Shown here: positions 22,566 through 34,127 of the stretch, piece after piece
Position numbering within the stretch: position 1 is the first letter of the stretch
Layout: every line of letters starts with the position of its first letter
Source of the DNA: Clonostachys chloroleuca
Taxonomy: Eukaryota; Ascomycota; Sordariomycetes; Hypocreales; Bionectriaceae
DNA: 64,000 nucleotides
Reading direction: 5' to 3'
NCBI GenBank assembly: GCA_037952775.1
Contig: JBANAY010000003.1
Location: forward strand, 36,952,001 to 37,016,000
The notes under the pieces: model-generated
Database searches by the model: none
The model's input: only the letters and a program-made list of their open reading frames with translations
Told to the model about the DNA's origin: nothing
Position numbers and translations under genes: made by a program

Positions 22566-24587
22566 TCATTCCACCTCGGCCCACTGCCTCCTCAACATCG
22601 CCATCCGGGCCGGACCCGACAGGTTCGTTGCCTCATTCGACGCCTCCTGGGCCTGCTTCGCCATAGTGGCCCCAGTCAGCAAATAGTCGTTGGCATGCCC
22701 GTACCCCGCGTACGAGTTACCAACGGTGTAGCTGTGGCCGATCGTGTTGTCCACCGAGTGACCAAGGAAGTTGTAGAACATGGATGAGGACCGGAGCCGG
22801 TTTGCTTGGAAGGCAGCCATCTGCATGTCTGACTGGATCCGGTCACAGACGGCAATGGTGGCGCACCAGACTTCGTGCCGTTGGTTTCCGATTGCTAGGA
22901 ATCCCTCAAGGTCGCCAGTCTCGCAGGCCTCCATGTAGAGCTTCCTCATGCGTGGTGAATACATGTCACACATCCGACCCTTGGGATCTGGATCCCCCTT
23001 GAGGGCGAATCTCCCTTCCAAGGCAGTCCCCTTCGCAAAGGATATATAACACTCCTCGCATATGGCCGAGACACCCCAACCCCAGAATTTCCTGTTCTTC
23101 CCGCGCCGATAGTGGTCTCTTGGGCAGGTGAGAACGTTCCCATACGTTCCGGCGTAGTCACCGATATATTTCGGATCTCCTGTCAACGCACTCTGGACGA
23201 ACCGAGCCATGTAGTTGCCAAACCGTCCATGTTCGGAATTAAACCCGCATAAAATCTTCGACTCAAACCATGGATAATCGCCTTTGCCGACGAAGAAGTG
23301 CTCTGCTCCCATGGATTCAACGACAGCGACGAAACAAGCCTCGCATATCCCAAACCCGGGCGGGTTGTTGGGAAGAGTGTACCACTTCCCCTGGATCCCC
23401 TCAGTGGTACAGGGCTGGCTCTTGACGACCTTTGCAGCCTTCCAGAATATCTCCTGGTCGTCCTTCCAGACAGCCGTGTTCGCGGCAATCTCCAAGTACG
23501 AATTCCCAATGTCGCAGTGTGTATCGTAGTCTCCGCCGCCGACCTGGTGGAAGACCTGGGCATCCGGCGTGCCAACAAAGTAGTCAAGGTAACAAGCTAC
23601 ACAGATCTGCATACTCGGACGGCCTTCGTTGGTTTGATACCAGGGAAGTCCTTGCGCCTTCCTCTTCCCACCCTTTGGGCAAGCGGGCATCGAGATGCGA
23701 GCACTAACACCCTCCACAAAATTCTTCCACTCTTCGATTTTCTTGGTCTCCTTCAATAAACGATCAATGAAGGTGCAGGCTAGATCGCAAGTGCATCCAT
23801 TGGAAATTGTCTGTAACGTAAACTTTTCCCGGATCACAGGTTCGACGCCGGCATCCTCGAAGCACGCCGGGCACATGGTCGACCCCTGGATGTCTGTACT
23901 GACATACCAAGCTCTGCCCTCAACTGAAGCGGCCGCCGGACACGGCGGGAGAGCGGCTCTCATCTTCATATACTCCAGTACCGGAACCAGATCGCCGGAG
24001 GAGAGGGCCGCGGGCCAGAGCTGCTCTTTCAACCGGCGGGACGGGAAGCTGCAACATGGACTCTCGGCTGCCTTCATGTGGACCTTTTCGAAGGATTCAT
24101 GGAACCTGGGGTCGTAGACATGCTCTGCGTAGCATCGAGAACAGATATATAGTGAGGGTACGGTAGGGTGGTGGAACCAATCCACATCAAGATTGATACC
24201 GCCGGCAGCGCACTCAGCGAGGGGAGTCACTCCGCAAGGGTGTGGTTTAGGGAATTTCCATGACTCTGAAGGCTTACGAGGCGACTGACCTTGCGCCACT
24301 GGATCTGTGGGCTTCAGATTAGGGTTTTGAGATGGCTGTTCGGCTTGGGGAGAGAGGAGAACAGGCGGTTCCGAACTACTTGGAGGCTGTTTGGCTGGAG
24401 GGGCCCAGTTCGGAGGCGGCCCTGGTGGGGGCTCAAAGTCGGTATCCGGTTCATAGGTCGGAATTTGAGTAGGGCCAAGGTGAGTTGAGCCCTGCCGATG
24501 TTGAGTTGGGACCTGTCCTCGGGATTGCGGTGGTGATTTATGATCCTGGATATGGAGCTTTTGTAACTGGGCCCCAACTAGCACCAT
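22566..24587 (-). CDS. Protein with five ~90-residue CxxC modules, function unknown
   Basis: A single 673-codon frame. Residues 1-115 are Pro/Gln/Ser-rich and probably disordered. From residue 118 a unit repeats five times: a Pro-flanked Cys, a Trp about 10-15 residues later, then Cys-x2-Cys followed by Tyr or Phe, then another Cys about 27 residues on. The CxxC pairs start at residues 149, 239, 329, 415 and 510. Each unit thus offers four Cys, which suggests five zinc-binding modules. The C-terminus has GHSYTVGNSYAGYGHANDYL. I do not recognise a named domain. An upstream exon is possible: an open Pro-rich frame ending at a GTGAGT donor (24675-24680) could splice to just before this ATG. Confidence 0.75.
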   Translation of the reverse strand: MVLVGAQLQKLHIQDHKSPPQSRGQVPTQHRQGSTHLGPTQIPTYEPDTDFEPPPGPPPNWAPPAKQPPSSSEPPVLLSPQAEQPSQNPNLKPTDPVAQGQSPRKPSESWKFPKPHPCGVTPLAECAAGGINLDVDWFHHPTVPSLYICSRCYAEHVYDPRFHESFEKVHMKAAESPCCSFPSRRLKEQLWPAALSSGDLVPVLEYMKMRAALPPCPAAASVEGRAWYVSTDIQGSTMCPACFEDAGVEPVIREKFTLQTISNGCTCDLACTFIDRLLKETKKIEEWKNFVEGVSARISMPACPKGGKRKAQGLPWYQTNEGRPSMQICVACYLDYFVGTPDAQVFHQVGGGDYDTHCDIGNSYLEIAANTAVWKDDQEIFWKAAKVVKSQPCTTEGIQGKWYTLPNNPPGFGICEACFVAVVESMGAEHFFVGKGDYPWFESKILCGFNSEHGRFGNYMARFVQSALTGDPKYIGDYAGTYGNVLTCPRDHYRRGKNRKFWGWGVSAICEECYISFAKGTALEGRFALKGDPDPKGRMCDMYSPRMRKLYMEACETGDLEGFLAIGNQRHEVWCATIAVCDRIQSDMQMAAFQANRLRSSSMFYNFLGHSVDNTIGHSYTVGNSYAGYGHANDYLLTGATMAKQAQEASNEATNLSGPARMAMLRRQWAEVE

Positions 24588-25942
24588 CTAAGCATTGCAC
24601 ATGGAGTACATTTCGCCTCATAACATAAGGAGGGATATAGAGATCGGGTAGTGCGGATGGGCGGTTTACTCACGGGCGTCTCCCCCGGCGGAGGAGTCCT
24701 GTAGGGAGGACAGATAATTCATGAGATAGCTTTGCCACAAGGCGAATATCAATATCCAAAACAAGTGTTGATGAATATGGCCTAGGGGTAGAGGGAGAAT
24801 GCTATAAGGCCGGAGGACGATGATGTAGGTTGTTCCCACGCCAAGAAGAAACAACGTCACTGCCGCCGTACTGTGTATTACGAATTTCCTATTTTGGGAA
24901 CGTGTCTGTTCCGTTTGCCAGAGCCAAATACATTACTAATCAGTCCAGCAGGTCCAAATCCTCCCACGCCTCTGGCCTACCCTGTATACCCTCCATTCCA
25001 CCAACCCGACCCTCAAAATCGCACAAAGACTAAGTGCTCTGGGCGTCGTTTAGGTCTCACGTAATCTCAAACAGATTTTTCATATCACAACTGCAGGATA
25101 TCTCATAAAAAACACAATTAATTGTGAGGCTGGGGCAGTCATTGAAGTCTGTCCACATTGGCCGGTTAACATCATCACCACTAACTTATCATCAGCCACC
25201 GTCACCATTCACCAAATCAACACACCACAAGTAAGATGCTAACCAGGCATGCCTTCACATACGACCATACCTGCTAGGAAGCACTGGATCCCGTCATGTC
25301 CTCGCATTCTGGGAACATTGGTATCTAAAAGGTCATCCCTTGGCCTCTATCTTTGGAACCTGATGTATCTCTTTAAAGCAGCCGTTGCTCTTAGATATTT
25401 GCATTTACGAAGAATGATTTTTAATACACTTTAGACTACCTTCCTAAATAAGAAAACGGTGACCGTAATGAACGCTCACTTTCTGGTGAAACAGCTACTG
25501 CCTGAAATAGCTTAAGCTCAGAGCAGGGGGTTGATCCGTATTAGGGGTGTGTGCGCTATTTAGGCGGTCCAATCATCAGTGGGCATTGATAAAGATGGCG
25601 ATATTACGGCTGACCAACAAATTTGTTATCTGCTAGTATTATTATGTCAGTTAATGTTATAGACTCCACATTCTCGGATAATGGTGTTGCCGGGTGCGCT
25701 CGAAATTGAGCGTGATGTCGATGTTCGTCACAAGCGAATAGAATACTAGTCATGGAGTAGCCGTTTATGAAGCCACATCACGTGTTTTGCTTCTGTTAAT
25801 AGATGTGGCTGTACAGGTGTGGCGCTCGATCTCTTTGTGCATCCACCGGCCGATTATCAACACTAAGCGTCAGCCCCATCACACAACAAGGCCCATAGAT
25901 GGCATTAACATTGAATAACTACGGCCCCAACTACTGCAGGAA
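24588..25942. other. Intergenic, nothing firmly recognised
   Basis: The right-hand 90 bases may be an intron of the cysteine-module gene. The remainder has only short frames. Confidence 0.4.
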
Positions 25943-26256
25943 AGGAGTCGACGAGAAGCTGCGGAGCGTAATACCCAGCACGAATGTCAACAACGCGAAG
26001 AAGAGCAACAGCGACGTCGAGAAGCCGAAGAAGCCGAGGAACACGCAAGCGCATCTTAACCGCTGCCACTCCAGCAATACCTCGAAACATGCCATTCGCT
26101 CAGCCTAGCTGTAGAGGCCGTAACTGACTGTTCCTTGACGGCACAAGGAGACGTGACAGGCCCCTCCAGCCGGATCTACCCACGATATGTCATCCCTTGG
26201 ACCGAGTTCGCAATGGAACAAGAAAAGATCTGGGACGAGCTTGCATCTAGTAATAA
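25943..26256 (+). pseudogene. Relic of a coiled-coil fungal protein, cut by the AT-rich block
   Basis: One frame gives an Arg/Glu/Gln-rich coiled coil (REEEQQRRREAEEAEEHA), one TAA, then LPLQQYLETCHSLSLAVEAV, TAQGDVTGPSSRIYPRYVIP and WTEFAMEQEKIWDEL. The last part recalls hypothetical proteins common in ascomycete genomes, recalled from memory and not searched. The single stop fits a CAA-to-TAA change. Translation ends abruptly at 26256, where AT content jumps. Confidence 0.5.
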
Positions 26257-27137
26257 TATTTATTATACCTTATAGTTAAGTTTATTACTTACTTTAATAT
26301 AATTTTAATTACTTTAGCATCTTCCCTTTTACTATTTCTATTTATAGATATAGTTATTAATTTATATTTTAGTAGTTATATATTTAATTAAGTTATTTAG
26401 TTTATTTATCTTAAAGAGTTAATCCTTAACCTTATCTTTAAGTTTATTATAAAATATTAACTTAAAAGAGCTATTATTTTAGTTTAAATAAGATATAACT
26501 TCCTTAAATTTAATAATATAACTTAAAGTAACTCCTATTTATTTAAGATCTTTAAGTTCCTTTATAGCTTATTATTTATAATTTACTTTATTAAAGGCTT
26601 TAGTAAGTATAATAATAAAGTTATTATAATTAATAAAAATATTAATTATTATTTAATTTTTAATTTTTAGCTTAACTTTATTTTTATATTAATTATATAG
26701 GAATATTTAAAATTATTATCCTATAATATTTATAAAGTATATTTCTATAAACTTAATTTTATCTTTATCCCTTTTAAGCTTTATTAGGAAGAACTTATAA
26801 TAAGCTTAAAATTAAATCTTAAAGCTATTTAATTCTTAAATATCTTTAGAGAATAATCTTAAAAATATTAGCTTAATAATTTCTCCTTAATCCTTATAAG
26901 TCTTCCCCTACTTAAATCTCTTAAGATATTATATAAATTAATTAATAATTTACTATATAATAAGTATATTTATAATATCTTTTTATTATTATTATATAGT
27001 AATTAAAATAAGGTAATTAGCTAAATAAGAGTTATTAATATATAATAGTTAAGTAATTTATATTAAATAGAGTCTAAGGTAAGTTAAGGATATTACTAAA
27101 TAAAATATTATTTTAAATAGTATAATTAAGTTATTAT
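26257..27137. other. AT-rich RIP-like block (left)
   Basis: Almost pure A/T with no frame of useful length and runs of TTA/TAA/ATA. It looks like a transposon destroyed by RIP; the original element cannot be named. Confidence 0.7.
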
Positions 27138-28023
27138 TGTTGAAATTACAGTGGCCTACAAGGTGCATTAGGCCTTGAGACCGCTATAACTAGCAGCAGC
27201 GGAAAATTTAGCTTCTAACTTATAGTGAACACTCCTCTATAACTTAGTCAAATTTCATACTAGAAAGTCGGTTTATAGTGCATTTTATAGCGCAAAAGAA
27301 TCTTATTTTGGTGAGAGGAACCGGAAAAATATACCAATTTCTCTCATAGGCCTACCGACTAAAAACTACTCTAAAACCCGCTATAGCAGCTTCCCGGGCC
27401 ACTTTTGATTTTCCGCAAAATTTATTACTATAGGAAATCTAAAAAGTCAACTCATGACCACCAAACCATAAGACGGATATATATAACCTTCTTAAGACCC
27501 ACTTTTATCTGAAAGAGCTAGTTAAGCTGATCAGTTAAGTATAGATATTAGATATCTTATCTTTAAAGCTGAAGGAGATATCTAAGATCTAAGATCTAGT
27601 CTAGGGTAGGTTGGTTATAGGGTAGCTTAGGTATAGGTTAGGCTACTAGAAGTTACTCAGATTTTTCCTGAATTTTCTAGACCCTTATTTAGGCTAATAT
27701 AGCCTAATAACCTATAAATAACGCTGCTGACGCTCCTAGCCCTAAAGAGGAACTGGAGCCCGCTAAGCCGTAGCGGTCATAGCGGCCTGTAGCCACTGAC
27801 CCACAGTGGCTGCAACCGCTATTGGCTAGTGATCGTAGTCGCTATCGGATAGCGGTCTCAATCGCTATTGGCTAGCTGTTACAGGGGATAGCGATCGCTA
27901 ACAGTCAGTGGCTACGATCGCTAACAGTTAGTGGTTGCGACCGCTAGAGGTTAGTGGTTGCAACCGCTAACTTATAGCGATACGGTCACTAACTTATAGT
28001 GGCTATAGTCTCTCAATTCAACA
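27138..28023 (-). mobile_element. Non-autonomous 886-bp element, copy 1 (inverted)
   Basis: Bounded by TGTTGAAATTACAG and CTCTCAATTCAACA, so the ends form a short TGTTGAA/TTCAACA inverted repeat. It has no coding capacity. One end carries a series of short palindromes such as AGCGGTTGCAACCACT. By eye it is the exact reverse complement of 42220-43105 over its whole 886-bp length. The surrounding DNA is AT-rich, but the element itself is not heavily RIP-mutated. Its class is uncertain: it is MITE-like. Confidence 0.85.
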
Positions 28024-28560
28024 AATTCTACTTAGAGTTTTTATATTAGTTTTTCTAATTACTTTTAATTATCTTTTTCCCCTAAGTATAAGTTTTTAAT
28101 TCTTTTTATTCTTCTTAGGTTTTTTATAATAAGTAATAATATATTTAACTTTATTATAATTATAGTATTTTTATTTTTCTATAATTCCTAGCTTTATAAG
28201 ACCTAAATATATTTTAAACTTTATAAATAGTAATAATAATTAATAAATATATTTATTTTTTAAAATAAATATATATATATATATATATATATCTATATTT
28301 AGTTTATTTTAAAAATATTTAATATTAAATACTTTTTAATTAAAACTAATTATAACTTAATTAGTTTAATTACTTTAAATTTAATATTAATTAACACTTA
28401 CTTAGTTTTAATTAGTTATTTTTTCTTATTATATAACTTTATTTAATAAGGCGTATATATAGGTTGTAACACTAAACTAGTTAAGCTTTTATAATTAAAC
28501 CTTATAATTAACCCTTTTTAAGTTAATCTCGGAGCGTAAGTTATTCCGGCTCCTAACAGT
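28024..28560. other. AT-rich RIP-like block, ends before regulator A
   Basis: Same character as 26257-27137, including an (AT)n tract near 28.27 kb. GC content returns to normal at about 28530, roughly 190 bases before the regulator gene. Confidence 0.65.
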
Positions 28561-28722
28561 CAGGTATAACGCGGTGCGATCATGTGACTAGGCGCCCCGT
28601 CGCGTGGTCTCTGACCCCACTAATAATCCTTTCTTTATAAAAACCCTCAAGTGACTAACCGATACAGTGGATCGTGATACGGATAAGGTTGTGGTATGTG
28701 TTGTGATAAACATTGAATAGAG

Positions 28723-30513
28723 ATGATTTCCCCTGAAGACAGCTCTGAAGCGCATTCGTCGTCGTCTTTGCGGCGGCGCAAATGGCATCCTCGCGTCTTC
28801 ACAGGCTGCGACACGTGCCGCAGAAGACACGTCAAGTGTGATGGACAGCTCCCAACTTGTGCAAACTGCACACGATTGTCTTTAAGCTGCGAAAACCCGG
28901 GCAGGATTGTATTCAAGACTGTCCGACCGCTCAACTACAGATCGACCTGGAAAGACCTCTCACCCATCCAACGTGGAGTCGCGGAACCAGCGACTCCTCT
29001 GGTGATCAGTACCGCCGATGGCGGAGATCCCGAACCATTGATGGAAAGCGAAGAAGTACATGTCGAAGACGGCCAATTCGCACCGTGGTTAACGGCTTAC
29101 GACAGTGGCCGCCGATCCAGCGACGCAACAAGCTTCTTCGATCAGGAAAACAGCTTGGATCTCTTGGCCGGATTTGCGATTCTATCTCCGACTCCTACTA
29201 TAACCTCTCCAGAAACAATATATTACGGCCACTTCATGACCACCGTCTCTACTGTACTCATTATTTACGACAACCCTTCCAATTCAAATCCATATCGACT
29301 GCTTCCGCAACTGTCTGAAACATCAGACCTGCTCCCAAAGTCCATGATTGCCCTCGGTGCTCTACATTTGGCTAATACGACCAGTACTCGAGATAAGCAA
29401 CAGCACGGTCGCGCTGCTATGGAGACATATGCGGCCGTTGTGAGTCAATTTAGGACTGCTCTTGCAGAGAATCCGATTCACTCCAACTTGGAGCAGTTTG
29501 CTACCAGCCTGTTACTTTGCATATATGAGAAGATGGCTTCGACCAGTCGCATGTGGCAAGTCCACCTTGCGGGTGCCCGCCAAGTCTTCGAGGCGATATA
29601 TAGTCCAAAGGTGGTCGCATCAGGCGCGGACTATGGCAAGGATGAATGGACAAGTTCCATCTCGGTTCCCATGCGTCGATTTCTGATTTCTCTCCTGTCA
29701 TTTCTCGACGTTGCAGCATGTTGCGCGACGGGAGAGGACACAGTCATTCTGGGAGACTATTGGGAGTCATTTGCGGGCGGTTGGGAGTACAATCTCGGAA
29801 CACCGAGCTTCTGTCTGGGACGCGCCTCAGCTGATCGAACCCTGGCACAAATACGCCAAGCGTGGTCGAGGATCATGTCTATCCAAGTCGGCATCAGTGC
29901 ATTTGCAAGGCTACAGAGACTCAGCATCCACAATTCTCGGCGGAATACACTGCATAATGATCTTGCCCACAGAATCGAGGTCTGGCAAGCTTCCGTCCCG
30001 GACATATTCCATCGCCTCGCTGCTCTGAGTACGATGCCTTCGGATGCTTCGGACAGGGATGCAGAGATCCTCACGGCAGCCGCGTGCATTGAATGCTACT
30101 CAGTGGCTTGCATCATTCACCTGGACAGAGTTGCGACGCAGAGCCTCGGAAACGCAGCAACCAACCCCGAGATAGCCGCTGCCACAAACAGGATTCTAGA
30201 CTTGATTCTAAACTTCTCCAATGGCCTGAACCGCATGGGCGTTCTATGGCCACTGCTCATGGCAGGGATTGCGACGGTAGACAAAGATCAACAATCGCTT
30301 GTACGCGACTGTCTTGCAGGGTTGAAAGTGTTTGGACTTCAGGTAAGACATGATACTGAATGAAGGATTGATTCAAACCCCGTCTAACGCAAGGCATAGC
30401 ATGTGTCGCGAGCTCTGGACACTCTCGAGTACGTTTGGCTGCAGCACCGGTTGTTTGGCAAAGCCAACTACAAGGAATTCGATGATCTTGCTGCCGAAAA
30501 CCTACTTCCGTGA
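28723..30513 (+). CDS. Zn2Cys6 transcription factor, cluster copy A
   Basis: Exons 28723-30342 and 30400-30513 (intron GTAAGA..CATAG) encode 577 residues. The zinc cluster uses Cys29, 32, 39, 46, 49 and 56 (CDTCRRRHVKC, then CANC), after a basic RRRKWHPR stretch. The long C-terminal region has the helical look of the fungal-specific transcription factor domain, with YYGHFMTTVSTVLIIYDN and SFLDVAACCATGE. The second exon ends KEFDDLAAENLLP. The mirrored paralogue at 61170-62947 preserves the same exon structure, including a 114-nt last exon, which supports this model. Position at the head of the amidase/FluG-like/cyclotransferase cluster suggests it controls that cluster. The frame is fully open. 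Confidence 0.9.
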
Positions 30514-31094
30514 TCTGGCAAATTCAACAACTCAGAGCAGAGAGGCAAACCTGTCCTAGCAAACCCTCCAAGTTGAGTTGGAGACCGACGGAGTTTAGAT
30601 AGCTGAATCCGCTCACGGCCGCGCCAACGTTCGCATTGGTGTTCCGATGACATGATAGGATTGAGTTACGCATCATGTGAGAGGACAATCCTTTGCCAAG
30701 GAACCTCTTAGAGGGGTAGCCAAGCAGCACCCCTGGCACGAACTTCCCGAGTTTTCACCCTCGCATGGATTTAGGAGCAGGAACTAGCACCACCAATATC
30801 CAAGCTAACACCAATACAGTATTGTTCCACGACGAACCCTGTGTGCTCAACGCTAGCGCATCCCTGCATTCGCTATCTGCGATAACAGCAAGAGGGGCTC
30901 GTTCTGGCAAGGCGAACCCGAGTCGAAAGCGTTCCCTGCAAGCTTAATCACCTGGGATGCACCACCGACAACTTATCAAGCTTGTTAAAATTACTGCGAT
31001 ATGAAAGAACCCCTCTAATTATTTCCTGTTGCTCTCTTTGCCTCAGATTTCTGAATCAGCCCAGTTTGCCTACTGATACTCGACCAATGCCAAT
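30514..31094. other. Intergenic between regulator A and amidase A
   Basis: 581 bases with no gene, presumably the amidase promoter. The matching interval in copy B (60586-61169) is of similar size. Confidence 0.5.
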
Positions 31095-33052
31095 ATGAGC
31101 GGAACATCGTGGCAGGATGTTGCCGAGGTTTGTCCATCCATTGACTGGCTCCTAGCAAAGATCATGGCTAACCCTCAAGCATGAATAGGACTTTCAAGGT
31201 CGTCGTGCGTCATCTATCCCAGCGAAGTGGGTGATATCAAAATCAGTTTTGAACGAAGAACTTCAAAAGTCCAAGAGGGTTATTTCTATGCTACCCAAAT
31301 GGCTCTCCCCCAAAGAGATCGAGATCACTGTCCTGTGTACCTCGTCCCTTGCGGCAGGGATCCGAACAGGCCAGTATACTTGCTTCCAAGTTACCGAAGC
31401 ATTTTGCCATCGAGCCGCCATTGCCCACCAGTTGACGAATTGTTTGACTGAAATCTTCTTCGATGAGGCCTTGGATCAAGCTCGTCTACTTGACGCGAAA
31501 TTATCATCTACCGACAAACCTGAGGGCCTTTTACTTGGTGTCCCGGTTTCTATCAAGGACCATTATAATATCAAGGGCCAATATACAACAGCAGGGTATA
31601 TATCGTACGCTAATAACCCGGCGAAGGAGCGCGATGCGCACATCGTGGAGATTTTGCGGGGAGCAGGCGCGATTTTGTTTGCCAAAACCAACAACCCGCA
31701 GTGCATGATGGTCTTGGAAACTGTGAGCAACATTTACGGTCGGACTCTTAATCCATGGAACACGGAACTCGGCGCAGGAGGCTCGAGCGGTGGCGAGGGA
31801 GCGCTCCTTGCACTTCAGGGTTCGCCCCTCGGTTTGGGCTCAGATATAGGGGGATCCATCAGAATTCCTGCAGCCTTCAATGGCCTGTATGGTTTCAAAC
31901 CCACTGCAGGCCGCGTTCCCACGTCTGGTTGGGAGTGTACTATGTCCGGTTCCGAATCCATCCCCGCTGTTGCTGGACCTTTGAGCCATAGCGTCGACGA
32001 CCTCGAGCTGTTCTTCAAGGTTGTGTCCGACGCACAACCTTGGCTGAAAGAGCCTCTCCTATACCAACCCTGGAAATCTCGGCCCGCCTCCCAGGTCGAC
32101 AAGTTGGCTGTGGGCATTATGACTTGGGATGAAGTCGTCATGCCGCACCCGTATATCACCAGAGTGGTAAAGGACGTTGCGGACAGGTTGCGGTTAGCCG
32201 GCCACGACGGTAAGTGAGTCCCATGCATAAGAGACGCATCAGTGCAACTGATAGGAAGGCTGACTGTTGACAAATTTTCAGTGATTGACTTTCAGCCCTA
32301 CGATCACAAGCGAGCTTGGGATGATATCCTGCTGCCTCTCTACTTCACAGACGGAGGTCTCGACATTAGACAAACTCTAGCTGCAGGTAATGAGCCTATG
32401 CTTCCTTGTGCAAAACGATTGATCGAGGATCCTCTCGTTAAACAACGATCCGTTGGGGAAGTATGGAAAGTACGTACCTAAAGTCCCAAAAGTCTCTTCG
32501 GGTCCTTTATCATTTCTCCAAAGCTCTTTGACTTGTAGTGTAAAGCTATTCTGACCAGCCTGCTGCAGCTCAATATTGCTCGTGACAAATATCGTATGGA
32601 GTATCTACAGAAATGGGCCGACACATCTCAAACAACCCGATCGAAGAAACCGATGGACATTCTCATATGTCCCGTCGCACCGTTGCAAGGGACACCACAC
32701 GATATCAAGCCTTGGTGGGGTTATTGCGCTCAGTGGAATTTGCTTGATTACCCTAGCGGCGTGATTCCAGCAGGAAAGGTGCTTGGGGACGACAGCTACC
32801 CGGTAGGATACCAACCAGTTAACGATCTTGACCGAGAAAATATGGAGCTTTGTAAGTTTAGACTACATCTTCCTTTTCATGCACATTGGAGGCTTCGACT
32901 CAATTTACTAACCATGTTGAATCTGGCAAAAAGTCGATATTGAGAGGTATTGCGGGATGCCCGTCGCGATACAAATTGTAGGACAAAGACAGCAGGATGA
33001 GAGTGTAATGAGTGCTATGAAAGTCATAGACAACATTATGAATCCGCGATAA
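31095..33052 (+). CDS. Amidase-signature hydrolase, cluster copy A, five exons
   Basis: Exons 31095-31127, 31189-32209, 32282-32469, 32569-32851 and 32934-33052 join in phase to 547 residues, a normal length for fungal amidases. The Ser-cisSer-Lys triad is visible: Lys134 in PVSIKDHYN, cis-Ser210/211 in GAGGSSGGE, and nucleophile Ser234 in LGSDIGGSIRIP. The C-terminus ends with CGMPVAIQIVG, normal for the family. These enzymes cleave carboxylic amides to acid plus ammonia or amine, usually in the cytosol. It lies downstream of regulator A on the same strand. The homologous gene in copy B is a truncated wreck, so this is the only intact amidase of the pair. The substrate cannot be read from sequence. 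Confidence 0.9.
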
Positions 33053-34127
33053 AGCAAATATAGCCAATTGTAGCTAAACGGAATCTTTTGGGGTTCCAGT
33101 ATCTAGGACTACAAGAGGATGCTAGCAGGCCATCATAGGGGTAGGTAAAGCTTTAAACTGTAGAGTTTATTTTTTATAAAAAAACACATATATAATATGG
33201 ATTTAAACCCTAAACCCTGTAAAAGTAAAGTTTTTTCCACCTAGGTATATTATATATATATTTTATTAATATAATATTGTTACGGGCTGACACAGCACAC
33301 ACACAAACCTATATATAGCTAATTAACTAACCAGCGTTCGGTTAGTTAATACTTATCCTTTTGCCTTAGTTGGCTAGGAGCTGCACATACGCGCAGTACG
33401 GCCGCAGGACTAGCTATTCCTAGAGCCCCTTAGGGGTCAGCCCGTGACACCTAGATCACTCTGTGATCTGTTGAATCTGTTTAAAATCACTTAAACTATA
33501 TAGAGGTTTATTAAATCTATTCCTATTTCTCTAGATTACTTGGTTATTTATTATTCCAACCTTCTTACTAACTCATCATAGTGTGGCCGATGATAACCGC
33601 ATTGCTATAGTTGTAATAATAAGGCTTTTTTTTTAAAAAAAAACAGAGTTATAATTATAAAAGAAAGAGTTAAAGCTTAAATAATAAACCTAATATGTTT
33701 AAATATATTTAATACTTAAAATATAATATTAAATTTTATATTTAATTCTTTATATAATTAAATAATATATAATATAATAAAATTTATATTATTTACTTTA
33801 TAAAATAAAATAAATATAAAGCTTATATTATATATAAACTTACTTTTCTTTATATAAAATATAAAGACTTTTATTAAAACTAAATAAATATATTTCTTAT
33901 AACTTATATTAAAGTTCTTATCTTAACCTCCTAAATATAACTCTTTAAGCTCTATTATATTAATAGTGCCTAAACTATAGTGCTTATCTATAGTGATAGA
34001 ATCCTATTCCTATATTACATCCCTATCCACCCGCCGACCCGGCCTCCGCCCGTGATATAATAATAAATTTGATTAGGTCTTTTATTAAGCCTTATACCCT
34101 AGGAGGCTTGGGCGACAATATGTCCAT
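33053..34127. other. AT-rich RIP-like gap between amidase A and FluG-like A
   Basis: About 1.1 kb, mostly A/T from 33.13 kb on. It holds the LTR-like segment at 33278-33449. No gene. The corresponding place in copy B carries a different regulator fragment (59061-59564). Confidence 0.6.
33278..33449. mobile_element. Solo-LTR-like or small terminal-inverted-repeat element, 172 bp
   Basis: Starts TGTTACGGGCTGACAC and ends GGGTCAGCCCGTGACA, giving near-perfect terminal inversions with TG..CA ends. Inside, TTAACTAACC and GGTTAGTTAA flank a seven-base loop. No target duplication is evident (AATAT on the left, CCTAG on the right). It stands out as GC-normal within AT-rich sequence. Confidence 0.55.

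Noticed and set aside
29501..30089. Minus-strand frames opposite regulator A
   Set aside because: Shadows of a well-supported coding exon on the plus strand.
33204..33219. Telomere-like CCCTAAACCCT
   Set aside because: Only two units, with a plant-like spacing, inside an AT-rich block; not an array.
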